This document shows, one piece after another, positions 25,676-32,820 of a stretch of DNA of 33,335 nucleotides. Positions within the stretch are counted from its first letter, which is position 1, and each line of letters begins with the position of its first letter. The DNA comes from an uncultured Clostridia bacterium (GTDB lineage Bacteria; Bacillota; Clostridia; Oscillospirales; CAG-272): positions 1 to 33,335 of the forward strand of contig CAMETB010000001.1 of the NCBI GenBank assembly GCA_945936265.1, given 5' to 3'. The notes beneath the pieces were generated by a model, which had not been told where the DNA came from, searched no databases, and saw only the letters and a program-made list of their open reading frames with translations. The position numbers and the translations under genes are program-made.

Positions 25676-25713
25676 TAAGTTATAATTATAACTTATTTAT
25701 TTCTTTATGTCAA
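25676..25713 (-). promoter_or_regulatory. Consensus promoter with palindrome for the glycan operon
   Basis: On the minus strand TTGACA (25713-25708), a 17-base spacer and TATAAT (25690-25685) form a perfect consensus promoter. The 20-base perfect palindrome TAAGTTATAATTATAACTTA (25676-25695) is centred on the -10 box, which suggests a repressor site or simply an AT-rich symmetrical -10. Confidence 0.8.
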
Positions 25714-25794
25714 CATATTTCGATTCGTTTGTGCAAATTTCCAAATAAATCCGTGTCGTTTTATGTTGATAAACGGCATTTGTAAAACGTCATT

Positions 25795-25826
25795 AAAAAG
25801 CTGCTCTACATTGTTCAGGCGCTTTT
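25795..25826 (-). terminator. Weak hairpin after guaA
   Basis: Read on the minus strand, AAAAG-CGC-CTG pairs with CAG-CTTTTT, with a 3-base bulge, just past the guaA stop. It is much weaker than the hairpin that follows the guaA relic at 13703-13743. Confidence 0.35.
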
Positions 25827-25834
25827 GTAAATTT

Positions 25835-27712
25835 TCATTCCCACTCGACGGTGGCGGGAGGTTTACCCGTTACGTCGTAGAGGACGAGAGATATTTTATC
25901 TCCGAAGTTATCCATTATCTCTTTGGTTGCGGCTTTGAGTTCGTCTATCGGGAAATCGACGCCCGGCATTGCGCTGCGCGCGGTCATAAAGTCGCTTGTG
26001 CATACGGCTCTCATTGCTACAGAGAAACGTTTGCCCTCGTCGCAGGAGATGGGCAGCAAAACTGCGAAGCACTGAGCAGTCTTTTTGTTCATCAGGTGCT
26101 TTGTCACTATGGCGTCAAGTTCTCTTAAAAGTTCGGCGTTTTCGTGATTTATGTGCATAGGGGTGCAAAAAGTTGCTCCCTGCATTTCGTTCTTATTGGT
26201 ACAGTAGGTGACTCTGTTTATATAGTCAAGTTTATTCGGAATAAGTTTTGCAAGCGAATAAAGATTTTCAAAATCGCAGTCAAGAGCATCCTTGCCCTTT
26301 ACGTTGTTATAGAGTATAGCCATACTTCTGTACGAACGGTTATCGCCCTGAACGCCTACCGAACGGATAGGCGCTATATCGCTGTCGTACGGATAACCCG
26401 ACACAACCTCGTCAAGTTTGTTTATCTTGTCCGCATCGTTAAAAGTGCCTATATAGTCCGTACATATCATACGGACGCCAAGCCCGGGTCCGGGGAACGG
26501 CTGGCGGGACGCTATTTCCTCGTCAAGACCGAGCATCCTTGCAACTTGCCTTACCTCGTCCTTGTGCCAATCCCAGTTGGTTTCTATGACATGGCCTTTA
26601 TCCCTTAAAGTCCTTATTACTCCGACGTCGTTATGATGCGTTTTTATCTTGTTTGCATATCCGCTGACGTCGGGGTTGCCCGATTCTATAAGGTCGGGGC
26701 GCAAAGTTCCCTGGGCGAGAAATGCGGTATCGAAATCGAGATTGAGTTTTTTTGCCGCCTCCTCAGTGACAACGAAGAACATATGGCCTATTATCGCTCT
26801 TTTTTTCTCCGGCTCACAGGTTTGACAAAGCGGCTTATACTCCACTCCGTCAATTGTTAAGGGTGTGTTGAAAAACTCGTCCTCGGCGTTTATCCTTTGC
26901 ATATTTACAAGTCCGAGTTTTGCGAGATTTTCGCATATAAGATCGCTCTCGTTCTTTCTCATCATACCGTGGTCAATATGAATACCGTAAACCTGATCGG
27001 GACGGAGCGCCTTTGTAAGAAGTGCCGCGGTAACTGCCGAGTCAACGCCACCGGATACCAGAACGACGACTTTGCCGTTTTCGCCGACGCGCTCTCTTAT
27101 CATTCTTACCGACGTTTCTATTCTGTCCTCAAGGGCATATACCTCTTTCAGCGCGCAGACCTTGCGAAGAAAGTTTTCAAATATTTTCATTCCGTTTACC
27201 GTCGGCTCAACCTCGGGATGAAACTGAACGCCTGTTATCTTCTTTTCTCCATTCCATATTCCCGCAACGACGCCCTCGGTGGAAGCGACAACCCGGAAGC
27301 CGTCTGCAACCTTGGCAACCGCATCTCCGTGGGACATGAGAACGTATTCCTTGTCAGAGAGCCCGTCAAATACGGGGCAGGTATTGTCGATATCTATGAG
27401 TATCTGACCGTACTCCGTCTTTACCCCGGGTTTTACCACTCCTCCGAAGTACTCATTGATAAGTTGCATACCGTAACATATCCCGAGCATCGGCTTGCCG
27501 AGAGAAAATATCCTTTTATCGTATTTCGGCGCTCCGTCGCTCCACACGCTTGACGGACCTCCGCTGAGTATTATGGCGTTGTGATCCTTTATTTTATCGG
27601 GATCGACTCCGAGCGGAAATATATCCGTGTATACGCCGAGTTCCCTCACCTTGCGGTCTATAACCTTTGTGTACTGTCCGCCGCAATCAAGTATTGCAAC
27701 CTTTTCTGTCAT
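25835..27712 (-). CDS. guaA: GMP synthase (glutamine-hydrolysing), long form
   Basis: 625 residues. It aminates XMP to GMP with glutamine and ATP in purine synthesis. The N-terminal class I glutaminase has C79 (GICYGMQ), H165 and E167 (QFHPEVE). The ATP pyrophosphatase has SGGVDS at 220-225. PFPGPGLGVR and the C-terminal KPPATVEWE are typical. It is about 100 residues longer than the common 510-525-residue bacterial enzyme, with extra sequence after the PGPGLG motif in the dimerisation region. The last 24 codons are duplicated as a relic at 13742-13811. The start follows a strong CGGAGGA site. Confidence 0.97.
   Translation of the reverse strand: MTEKVAILDCGGQYTKVIDRKVRELGVYTDIFPLGVDPDKIKDHNAIILSGGPSSVWSDGAPKYDKRIFSLGKPMLGICYGMQLINEYFGGVVKPGVKTEYGQILIDIDNTCPVFDGLSDKEYVLMSHGDAVAKVADGFRVVASTEGVVAGIWNGEKKITGVQFHPEVEPTVNGMKIFENFLRKVCALKEVYALEDRIETSVRMIRERVGENGKVVVLVSGGVDSAVTAALLTKALRPDQVYGIHIDHGMMRKNESDLICENLAKLGLVNMQRINAEDEFFNTPLTIDGVEYKPLCQTCEPEKKRAIIGHMFFVVTEEAAKKLNLDFDTAFLAQGTLRPDLIESGNPDVSGYANKIKTHHNDVGVIRTLRDKGHVIETNWDWHKDEVRQVARMLGLDEEIASRQPFPGPGLGVRMICTDYIGTFNDADKINKLDEVVSGYPYDSDIAPIRSVGVQGDNRSYRSMAILYNNVKGKDALDCDFENLYSLAKLIPNKLDYINRVTYCTNKNEMQGATFCTPMHINHENAELLRELDAIVTKHLMNKKTAQCFAVLLPISCDEGKRFSVAMRAVCTSDFMTARSAMPGVDFPIDELKAATKEIMDNFGDKISLVLYDVTGKPPATVEWE
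25842..25912 (-). repeat. Intact guaA 3' end, partner of the relic at 13742
   Basis: This is the coding end of guaA that matches the relic 12.1 kb away in direct orientation. The 26-base identical run is 25887-25912 and includes the inverted repeat GAGATA-TTT-TATCTC at 25888-25902. The two copies bracket the glycan cassette. Confidence 0.75.
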
Positions 27713-27743
27713 AAAAATTCCTCCGGAAAATTTCGTTTATCAC

Positions 27744-27772
27744 ATTCTATCATAAATAGTCGTTAATATCAA
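27744..27772 (-). promoter_or_regulatory. Promoter of guaA
   Basis: On the minus strand TTGATA (27772-27767) and TAGAAT (27749-27744) have a 17-base spacer. The leader is only about 25 bases, too short for a purine riboswitch. Confidence 0.75.
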
Positions 27773-27806
27773 TATTATTTTTTATTTTGTCGCCATTATT
27801 TTGGCG

Positions 27807-27835
27807 TTGACAATCGTTTTCAATGTGATTATAAT
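27807..27835 (+). promoter_or_regulatory. Promoter of glmS
   Basis: TTGACA (27807-27812) and TATAAT (27830-27835) with a 17-base spacer is a perfect consensus promoter. An inverted repeat, CGCCA-TTATTT-TGGCG (27791-27806), lies between it and the divergent guaA promoter. Confidence 0.85.
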
Positions 27836-27897
27836 AGTAGTGTCGGAGTAAACACGGAGGACTTACTTTTGACATGCCGTGGCTATGGAGATAGCAA

Positions 27898-28077
27898 GCG
27901 CCGGGACCAAAATCCACACATGGTTGACGAGGAGAAGGTTTATCGAAAGATTCGGCGGATACCTTCCGTTTTGTGCAGGCGAAATTTCGGCTTAAAAAAT
28001 TCGGGTAATCGGATAACAAAGAGCCGAAAAGCACATAAAATGAAATCAGACTTCGGGAAGTCTTTTGGGCTGCCTTT
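27898..28077 (+). ncRNA. glmS ribozyme/riboswitch
   Basis: The conserved glmS ribozyme core is visible in order: GCGCCGGGACC at 27898, then TGGTTGACGAGGAG, TTATCGAAAGATTCGGCGG and ATACCTTCCG, followed by the TTTCGGCT/AGCCGAAA stem and a GACTTC/GAAGTC hairpin. Self-cleavage would fall between A27897 and G27898. The RNA cleaves when glucosamine-6-phosphate binds, which destabilises the glmS mRNA downstream. The 3' boundary is approximate. Together with the promoter this accounts for most of the 439-base guaA-glmS interval. Confidence 0.93.
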
Positions 28078-28151
28078 TTTCTCTTTATTCTGAAAACGGG
28101 CGGGTATGTGTATGTAAATTCAAAAAGGCTCCCATAACGAAAGGAAAAAAT

Positions 28152-29975
28152 ATGTGTGGAATAGTTGGTTACGCAGGCAACAATGAAGCGGTGCCTGTTT
28201 TGCTTGACGGTCTTTCAAAACTCGAATACAGAGGATATGACTCCGCAGGGGTTTGCATATCGGGAAAAGACGGCATTGTAGTAAAAAAATCAAAAGGCAG
28301 GCTCTCATCCCTTGCGGAAAAGATTAAAAGCGAAGGCGGAACAGAGGGCAAAGTAGGGATAGGTCATACGAGATGGGCGACACACGGTGCGCCGTCGGAC
28401 ATAAATTCACATCCCCACAGGTACGGAAAAGTTACAGTTGTACATAACGGAATAATAGAAAATTATGCAGAGTTGCGTTCTTCCCTTACAAAACTCGGGG
28501 AAAAGTTTTCCTCGGAAACCGACACCGAAGTTGTAGCGCATCTTATAAACAAATATTACATCGACGATCCGATAAGCGCCATAGCCTGCGCCTGCGGAAG
28601 AATAAAGGGCTCTTACGCTCTCGGTATCATTTTTGACGATATACCGGATAAAATATATGCTACAAGATGTGATTCTCCGCTTATTGTCGGCATAGGAGAC
28701 GGCGAAAACTACATAGCGTCGGATATTCCTGCAATACTCGGGAGGACGAGAAATTACTATCTTATCGAGGAGGGCGAAATTGCCGAAATATCGAAAGATG
28801 GGATAAGGGTATGCAATTTTGACGGAATCCCTGTAACAAAAGAGGTACAGACGGCAGAGTGGGATATAGAGGCTGCCGAAAAAGGCGGGTACGAGCATTT
28901 TATGCTTAAAGAAATCCACGAGCAACCGAAAACAATAAAAGCGACGGTTGACCCGCGTATGATAAACTCCGTTGAAGGCATCTTAAAAGACGAAATTATC
29001 GACACTTCCTCTATAAAAAGAATAAAAATAGTCGCTTGCGGAAGTGCTATGCACGCAGGTCTGCTCGGTAAAAATGCAATAGAGCGTCTTGCAAGGATAC
29101 CCGTTGACGTGTATATAGCCTCCGAATTTCGCTATTGCAACCCCATTTTTGAAGAGGGGAGTATCGTAATTATAATATCGCAATCGGGTGAAACCGCGGA
29201 TTCTCTCTCGTCTTTGCGGCTTGCAAAGAAGAAAGGAATACCGACTTATGCGATAGTAAACGTTGTCGGCTCTTCGATAGCGCGTGAGGCGGATCATGTA
29301 ATATACACGTGGGCAGGTCCCGAAATCGCCGTCGCGACAACAAAGGCATATACGGCTCAGGTTGCCGTTTTGTATCTTCTTGCTTTAAGGTTGGCAAACG
29401 ACAAGAGAACCATAAATAAGGACGAGGCAGTGTCGATATTCAATGCTTTTTCATCTCTGCCGGATCATATAGAAAAGACATTTTCATACACAGAGAGAAT
29501 GCAGAAATTAGCCTCGCTTAACTCAAACATAAACAATCTTTTCTTTATAGGCAGAGGTCAGGACTATTCTCTTTGCCATGAAGGTTCTCTTAAACTAAAA
29601 GAAATTTCATATATACATTCCGAGGCGTATGCGGCGGGAGAACTTAAGCACGGAACGATTTCTCTTATAACCGACGGAGTGCCGGTAATTGCCGTTATAA
29701 CGGAAAAGGATGTTGCGGAAAAGACCATCTCAAACATAAAAGAGGTAAAAACGAGGGGCGCGTTTGTCATTTTAATTGCCGACAGAAATTGCGTTGACGA
29801 AAAAAACGTTTCCGACATATGTGACGAACTTATCCTGCTTGACAGTACCGCTCCGCTCCTTATGCCGATAATCTGTGCGGTGCTTTTGCAACTGTACGCA
29901 TACTACACAGCCGTTTACAGAGGTTGCGATGTTGACAAACCGAGAAATCTCGCAAAGAGCGTTACAGTCGAATAA
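28152..29975 (+). CDS. glmS: Glutamine--fructose-6-phosphate aminotransferase (isomerizing)
   Basis: 607 residues. It makes glucosamine-6-phosphate, the first step toward UDP-GlcNAc and peptidoglycan. The start MCGIVGYAG places the catalytic Cys second, so it becomes N-terminal after Met removal; this excludes the longer frame from a TTG at 28065. AAAGGA lies 6 bases before ATG. The N-terminal glutaminase has YRGYDSAG and GHTRWATHG. Two SIS domains follow (CGSAMHAG, SQSGETADS, GRGQDYSL) and the end is PRNLAKSVTVE. It is regulated by the ribozyme in its leader. Confidence 0.97.
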   Translation: MCGIVGYAGNNEAVPVLLDGLSKLEYRGYDSAGVCISGKDGIVVKKSKGRLSSLAEKIKSEGGTEGKVGIGHTRWATHGAPSDINSHPHRYGKVTVVHNGIIENYAELRSSLTKLGEKFSSETDTEVVAHLINKYYIDDPISAIACACGRIKGSYALGIIFDDIPDKIYATRCDSPLIVGIGDGENYIASDIPAILGRTRNYYLIEEGEIAEISKDGIRVCNFDGIPVTKEVQTAEWDIEAAEKGGYEHFMLKEIHEQPKTIKATVDPRMINSVEGILKDEIIDTSSIKRIKIVACGSAMHAGLLGKNAIERLARIPVDVYIASEFRYCNPIFEEGSIVIIISQSGETADSLSSLRLAKKKGIPTYAIVNVVGSSIAREADHVIYTWAGPEIAVATTKAYTAQVAVLYLLALRLANDKRTINKDEAVSIFNAFSSLPDHIEKTFSYTERMQKLASLNSNINNLFFIGRGQDYSLCHEGSLKLKEISYIHSEAYAAGELKHGTISLITDGVPVIAVITEKDVAEKTISNIKEVKTRGAFVILIADRNCVDEKNVSDICDELILLDSTAPLLMPIICAVLLQLYAYYTAVYRGCDVDKPRNLAKSVTVE

Positions 29976-29990
29976 ATTTTGAAAAATATA

Positions 29991-30019
29991 TTGACAAATC
30001 CGATATACAGTGATACAAT
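29991..30019 (+). promoter_or_regulatory. Promoter of the riboflavin transporter gene
   Basis: TTGACA (29991-29996), a 17-base spacer and TACAAT (30014-30019) start 15 bases after the glmS stop and just before the FMN riboswitch. Confidence 0.8.
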
Positions 30020-30035
30020 CAATGAAAATCGAATA

Positions 30036-30140
30036 ATCTTCGGGGCAGGGTGTAATTCCCGATCGGCGGTAAAGTCCGCGAGCATTTGGCAGATCCGGTG
30101 TGATTCCGGAACCGGCAGTAAAGTCTGAATGAAAGAAGAT
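30036..30140 (+). ncRNA. FMN riboswitch (RFN element)
   Basis: All conserved parts are present: the closing stem ATCTTC/GAAGAT, GGGGCAGGGTG, TCGGCGGTAAAGTCCGCGAGC with a two-base-longer context, and CCGGTGTGATTCCGGAACCG followed by GCAGTAAAGTCTG. It binds FMN and is expected to reduce expression of the downstream transporter when flavin is plentiful. Confidence 0.97.
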
Positions 30141-30169
30141 AAAAAATTCGCTAAAAAGCGTATTTTCTG

Positions 30170-30198
30170 TCACCCGAATTTTTTCGGGTGATTTTTTT
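30170..30198 (+). terminator. Intrinsic terminator in the FMN riboswitch expression platform
   Basis: TCACCCGAA and TTCGGGTGA pair perfectly around a TTTT loop and run into seven Ts. Its place between aptamer and ribU indicates transcription attenuation as the control mode. Confidence 0.92.
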
Positions 30199-30265
30199 GT
30201 GAGATAAGAATAAAAATAAAACGGACGCGCCGCGTCCCTTGTAAAAACTTATACGAGGTGATTTT

Positions 30266-31012
30266 ATGAACGAAAAAATAAAAAAGGTTTCGGTGCTCGG
30301 TATGTTTGCCGCGCTTGCCTACGTCTTTGTTCTTGTCGGCAGAATACCTATATCGAGCGTTGAGTTCCTTAAATACGACCCCAAGGATATAATAGTGGCA
30401 ATATGTGGCTTTATTATGGGCCCCGTGTCTGCTCTTATAGTCACCGTTATAACCTCTTTTCTCGAAATGTTGACGATAAGTACTACCGGTTTTATCGGAC
30501 TTGTAATGAACATTATATCTACCGCGTCGTTTGACTGCACCGCCGCCTTTATATATAAAAAGAAAAAAACACTCTCCGGTGCGGTTATCGGACTTATAGC
30601 GGGCGCACTTTCAATGACGGTTCTCATGATCATATGGAATTACCTTATAACTCCGATATACATGGGTTATCCGAGAGAGGCGGTGGCAGATATGCTCGCG
30701 CCCGTATTTCTTCCGTTCAATCTTATAAAAAGCGGTCTTAACGCTTCGTTTACCATGCTTCTTTACAAACCCGTTGTAACTGCTATGAGAAAAGCGCACA
30801 TAATAAGCGATATTCCCGTGCGTGAAAAAGAAATTTCAGCGTCTGACGGTGAGATTAAAGAAATCGGAGAAATCAATGCGGGAAAAATCGGAGTATCAAA
30901 CGAGGAAAGCCGTCCATATCACCTCAAAATAAATGTCTGGACAGTTGTTATCTCCCTCTTTATAATCACAATTTGTGTTCTCTGGGTTCTCGCCATTAAG
31001 AAGATCATATAA
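30266..31012 (+). CDS. ribU: ECF transporter S component for riboflavin (RibU-like)
   Basis: 248 residues. It is the membrane substrate-binding unit that pairs with shared EcfA/A'/T proteins to import riboflavin. The RibU pattern LKYDPKDIIVAICGFIMGP and a later TPIYMGYP are visible, with about six membrane helices in residues 8-175. Unusually, a charged linker of about 45 residues and an additional hydrophobic segment (VVISLFIITICVLWVLAI) extend the C-terminus. The FMN riboswitch upstream strongly supports flavin as substrate. GAGGTG lies 5 bases before ATG. Confidence 0.92.
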   Translation: MNEKIKKVSVLGMFAALAYVFVLVGRIPISSVEFLKYDPKDIIVAICGFIMGPVSALIVTVITSFLEMLTISTTGFIGLVMNIISTASFDCTAAFIYKKKKTLSGAVIGLIAGALSMTVLMIIWNYLITPIYMGYPREAVADMLAPVFLPFNLIKSGLNASFTMLLYKPVVTAMRKAHIISDIPVREKEISASDGEIKEIGEINAGKIGVSNEESRPYHLKINVWTVVISLFIITICVLWVLAIKKII

Positions 31013-31017
31013 AATAA

Positions 31018-31057
31018 GCCCGAATGTGTCGGAATTGGACCGTTCGGGCATTTTATT
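31018..31057. terminator. Bidirectional terminator between ribU and the convergent gene
   Basis: GCCCGAA (31018-31024) and TTCGGGC (31043-31049) form a stem flanked by AAAATA on the left and ATTTTATT on the right. Both convergent genes end within a few bases of it. Confidence 0.8.
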
Positions 31058-31769
31058 ATTTTTCGTCGGAATCCGAGCCGGAGAGAAACTTTATCGCGCG
31101 GTATATGGCATCCTTCGAGTCGTACCATGGCTCGCTCTCGTAGCGATAATCAAATTTTTTACAAAACCACGACACATCGTCCTTGATTTTTGCAAGGTAA
31201 GCGTTTTCGACCGAGGATATATCATCGTAAAAATCATTGAATTTGCGCCTGTCAAGTTTGTCCTTGGCAAAAGAGAGGAACCTCGTGTAGTGCGGCAGGC
31301 AAAAATACGGTTGCTTCCTTAGTTTATCCTTAAAATCTCCCGAGGTTTCCCAAAGGAGCACGGCGGTTTCTATCATCTTTGGAAAATAGAGTTCTATCCT
31401 GTCGCATATATAGCAACTTTCCGACACTGCTCCCGCCTTTTTTAGCGCGTTGTTCCCTTTTGTTCCCGTTACCGAGTTTAAAAAATTGCCCTTTAATTTA
31501 TCTTTAAGTACGTCAAGATGGCTCTCTAATATAAGTGCGAGGGAGAGTTTGTTTTCACAATTCGTCATCATAGAAAAATGCTTTTTGCAAAAACCTTTTT
31601 CGTTCGTTTCTATTCTGACGGAGGGCTCCATCATTGAAGCGCCCGTTATCATTTCAACCTCGTTGGCTTCAAGTTTGTTGAATATCGTGCAAAACGGGCA
31701 GCCGCATTTTGGGTCGGCTATGCTCTTGTCAAACGATTCGTTTACGGGTATTGTATAAATTTGTTCCAT
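31056..31769 (-). CDS. DUF6062-like Cys-rich protein of unknown function
   Basis: 237 residues from the ATG at 31769, chosen because AAGGAG lies 6-7 bases upstream; the longer frame begins 11 codons earlier without such a site. I recognise the family only as DUF6062-like. Four Cys/His groups are spaced through the protein: CGCPFC (22-27), GFCKKH, CYIC and FCLPHY. The two pairs each look like a CxxC plus CxxH metal site, so one or two structural zinc ions are likely. There is no membrane helix or signal, so it should be cytosolic. The gene is divergent from the glycosylase. Confidence 0.75.
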   Translation of the reverse strand: MEQIYTIPVNESFDKSIADPKCGCPFCTIFNKLEANEVEMITGASMMEPSVRIETNEKGFCKKHFSMMTNCENKLSLALILESHLDVLKDKLKGNFLNSVTGTKGNNALKKAGAVSESCYICDRIELYFPKMIETAVLLWETSGDFKDKLRKQPYFCLPHYTRFLSFAKDKLDRRKFNDFYDDISSVENAYLAKIKDDVSWFCKKFDYRYESEPWYDSKDAIYRAIKFLSGSDSDEK

Positions 31770-31787
31770 ATAACGCTCCTTTTCCTC

Positions 31788-31816
31788 TTGATTTATTTCC
31801 ATTATAAGATTATAAT
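31788..31816 (+). promoter_or_regulatory. Promoter of the DNA glycosylase gene
   Basis: TTGATT (31788-31793) and TATAAT (31811-31816) have a 17-base spacer. It overlaps the divergent promoter on the other strand. Confidence 0.6.
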
Positions 31817-31829
31817 TGAATTATTGCAA
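31801..31829 (-). promoter_or_regulatory. Promoter of the DUF6062-like gene
   Basis: On the minus strand TTGCAA (31829-31824) and TATAAT (31806-31801) have a 17-base spacer, about 30 bases before the start codon. It shares bases with the opposing promoter, so the two probably compete. Confidence 0.6.
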
Positions 31830-31855
31830 GACTTTTTGTCGAAAACGAGGATATT

Positions 31856-32740
31856 ATGGAGAAAATAAGTGCTTTTACAACTGAAAGCGGCATAGACGCA
31901 GTAAAATTGACAGATATTCCGAAACTCAATATTTTCAAGACGTTTGACTGCGGTCAATGTTTTCGGTTTGACCCTGTTTCAATGTTTGGGGGAAAATATG
32001 AGTTTGGCGGCGTTGCATACGGAAAATACGTCGTATTCTCTCAAAATAGCGACACAGAACTGGCAATTTACGGCTCCACGGTGGAAGAATACGAGAAAAT
32101 ATGGCGTCGTTTTCTTGCTTTTGACGTTGATTACGGCAAAATAAACCGCGATATATGCTCCGCCGTTTCGTCAAGTGATATGAAAACGGCGGTAGAATAT
32201 GGGGACGGTATCAGAATTTTAAGGCAGGACGGCTGGGAATGCATATGCTCCTTTATAATCTCGCAGAACAACAATATTCCGAGAATTAAAAAAATAGTAT
32301 CATCAATGTGTGAAAAATACGGTGATAAAAAATCGTTTTCGGGAAATGATTATTACACTTTTCCGACACCCCGTCGCCTTTTTGACGCAGGAGAGGATGA
32401 AATATTCGCTCTTAAAACAGGATTCCGCGCAAAGTACATATACGACGCATGCCGTCTTATATTAAGCGGTGATTTGGACCTTGATTACATAAGAAGCGAA
32501 AACGATTTTCAGAAATGCCTCGAATACCTGTGTAAGATAAAAGGCATAGGGCCGAAGGTGGCAAGTTGCGCACTTTTGTTCGGATTTGAAAAAACCGAGG
32601 CTTTTCCTATTGACGTGTGGATGAAGCGCGCCCTTGCAAAGTATTTTCCGTCGGGCATTGATCTTCCTGCCCTTGGCAAAAACGCAGGCATTGCGCAGCA
32701 ATATCTCTTTTATTATGAAAAATACCGTGCGGACACTTGA
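31856..32740 (+). CDS. 8-oxoguanine DNA glycosylase/AP lyase, OGG type
   Basis: 294 residues of the helix-hairpin-helix GPD superfamily, which removes oxidised guanine from DNA. The OGG N-terminal domain has FDCGQCFRF (30-38), and the segment ILRQDGWECICSFIISQNNN (121-140) resembles OGG1 closely. The hairpin KGIGPKVASC carries the likely catalytic lysine K234, and the conserved Asp is D253 in FPIDVW. The first ATG is preceded by GAGG at 6 bases. Confidence 0.92.
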   Translation: MEKISAFTTESGIDAVKLTDIPKLNIFKTFDCGQCFRFDPVSMFGGKYEFGGVAYGKYVVFSQNSDTELAIYGSTVEEYEKIWRRFLAFDVDYGKINRDICSAVSSSDMKTAVEYGDGIRILRQDGWECICSFIISQNNNIPRIKKIVSSMCEKYGDKKSFSGNDYYTFPTPRRLFDAGEDEIFALKTGFRAKYIYDACRLILSGDLDLDYIRSENDFQKCLEYLCKIKGIGPKVASCALLFGFEKTEAFPIDVWMKRALAKYFPSGIDLPALGKNAGIAQQYLFYYEKYRADT

Positions 32741-32765
32741 TTATTTTTTATTTTGGTTGTATAAT
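32737..32765 (+). promoter_or_regulatory. Promoter of the sugar kinase gene
   Basis: TTGATT (32737-32742) overlaps the glycosylase stop codon; TATAAT is at 32760-32765 after a 17-base spacer, 55 bases before the kinase start. Confidence 0.7.
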
Positions 32766-32820
32766 TTTATTGGTGAGAGTATTTGACCCGAAATATTAAG
32801 ATAAAAAGAAGGTAATTTTA

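Larger units (their letters stand above)
13742..25912. mobile_element. Putative genomic island (glycan cassette) inserted at the guaA 3' end
   Basis: The interval is bounded by two direct copies of the guaA 3' end, contains a single minus-strand glycan operon, and is poorer in G+C than its surroundings (38% against 52% in five sampled 60-base lines each). guaA is an established integration hotspot for islands carrying guaA-specific tyrosine integrases. No integrase, excisionase or transposase is visible here. The island may have lost it, or the cassette may have been exchanged by homologous recombination between guaA ends. Confidence 0.55.

Noticed and set aside
27713..27743. Purine riboswitch in front of guaA
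   Set aside because: The mapped promoter leaves a leader of only about 25 bases, too short for the aptamer.
28065..28151. Extended N-terminus of GlmS from a TTG start
   Set aside because: GlmS needs Cys directly after the initiator Met; the additional codons overlap the ribozyme end and leader.
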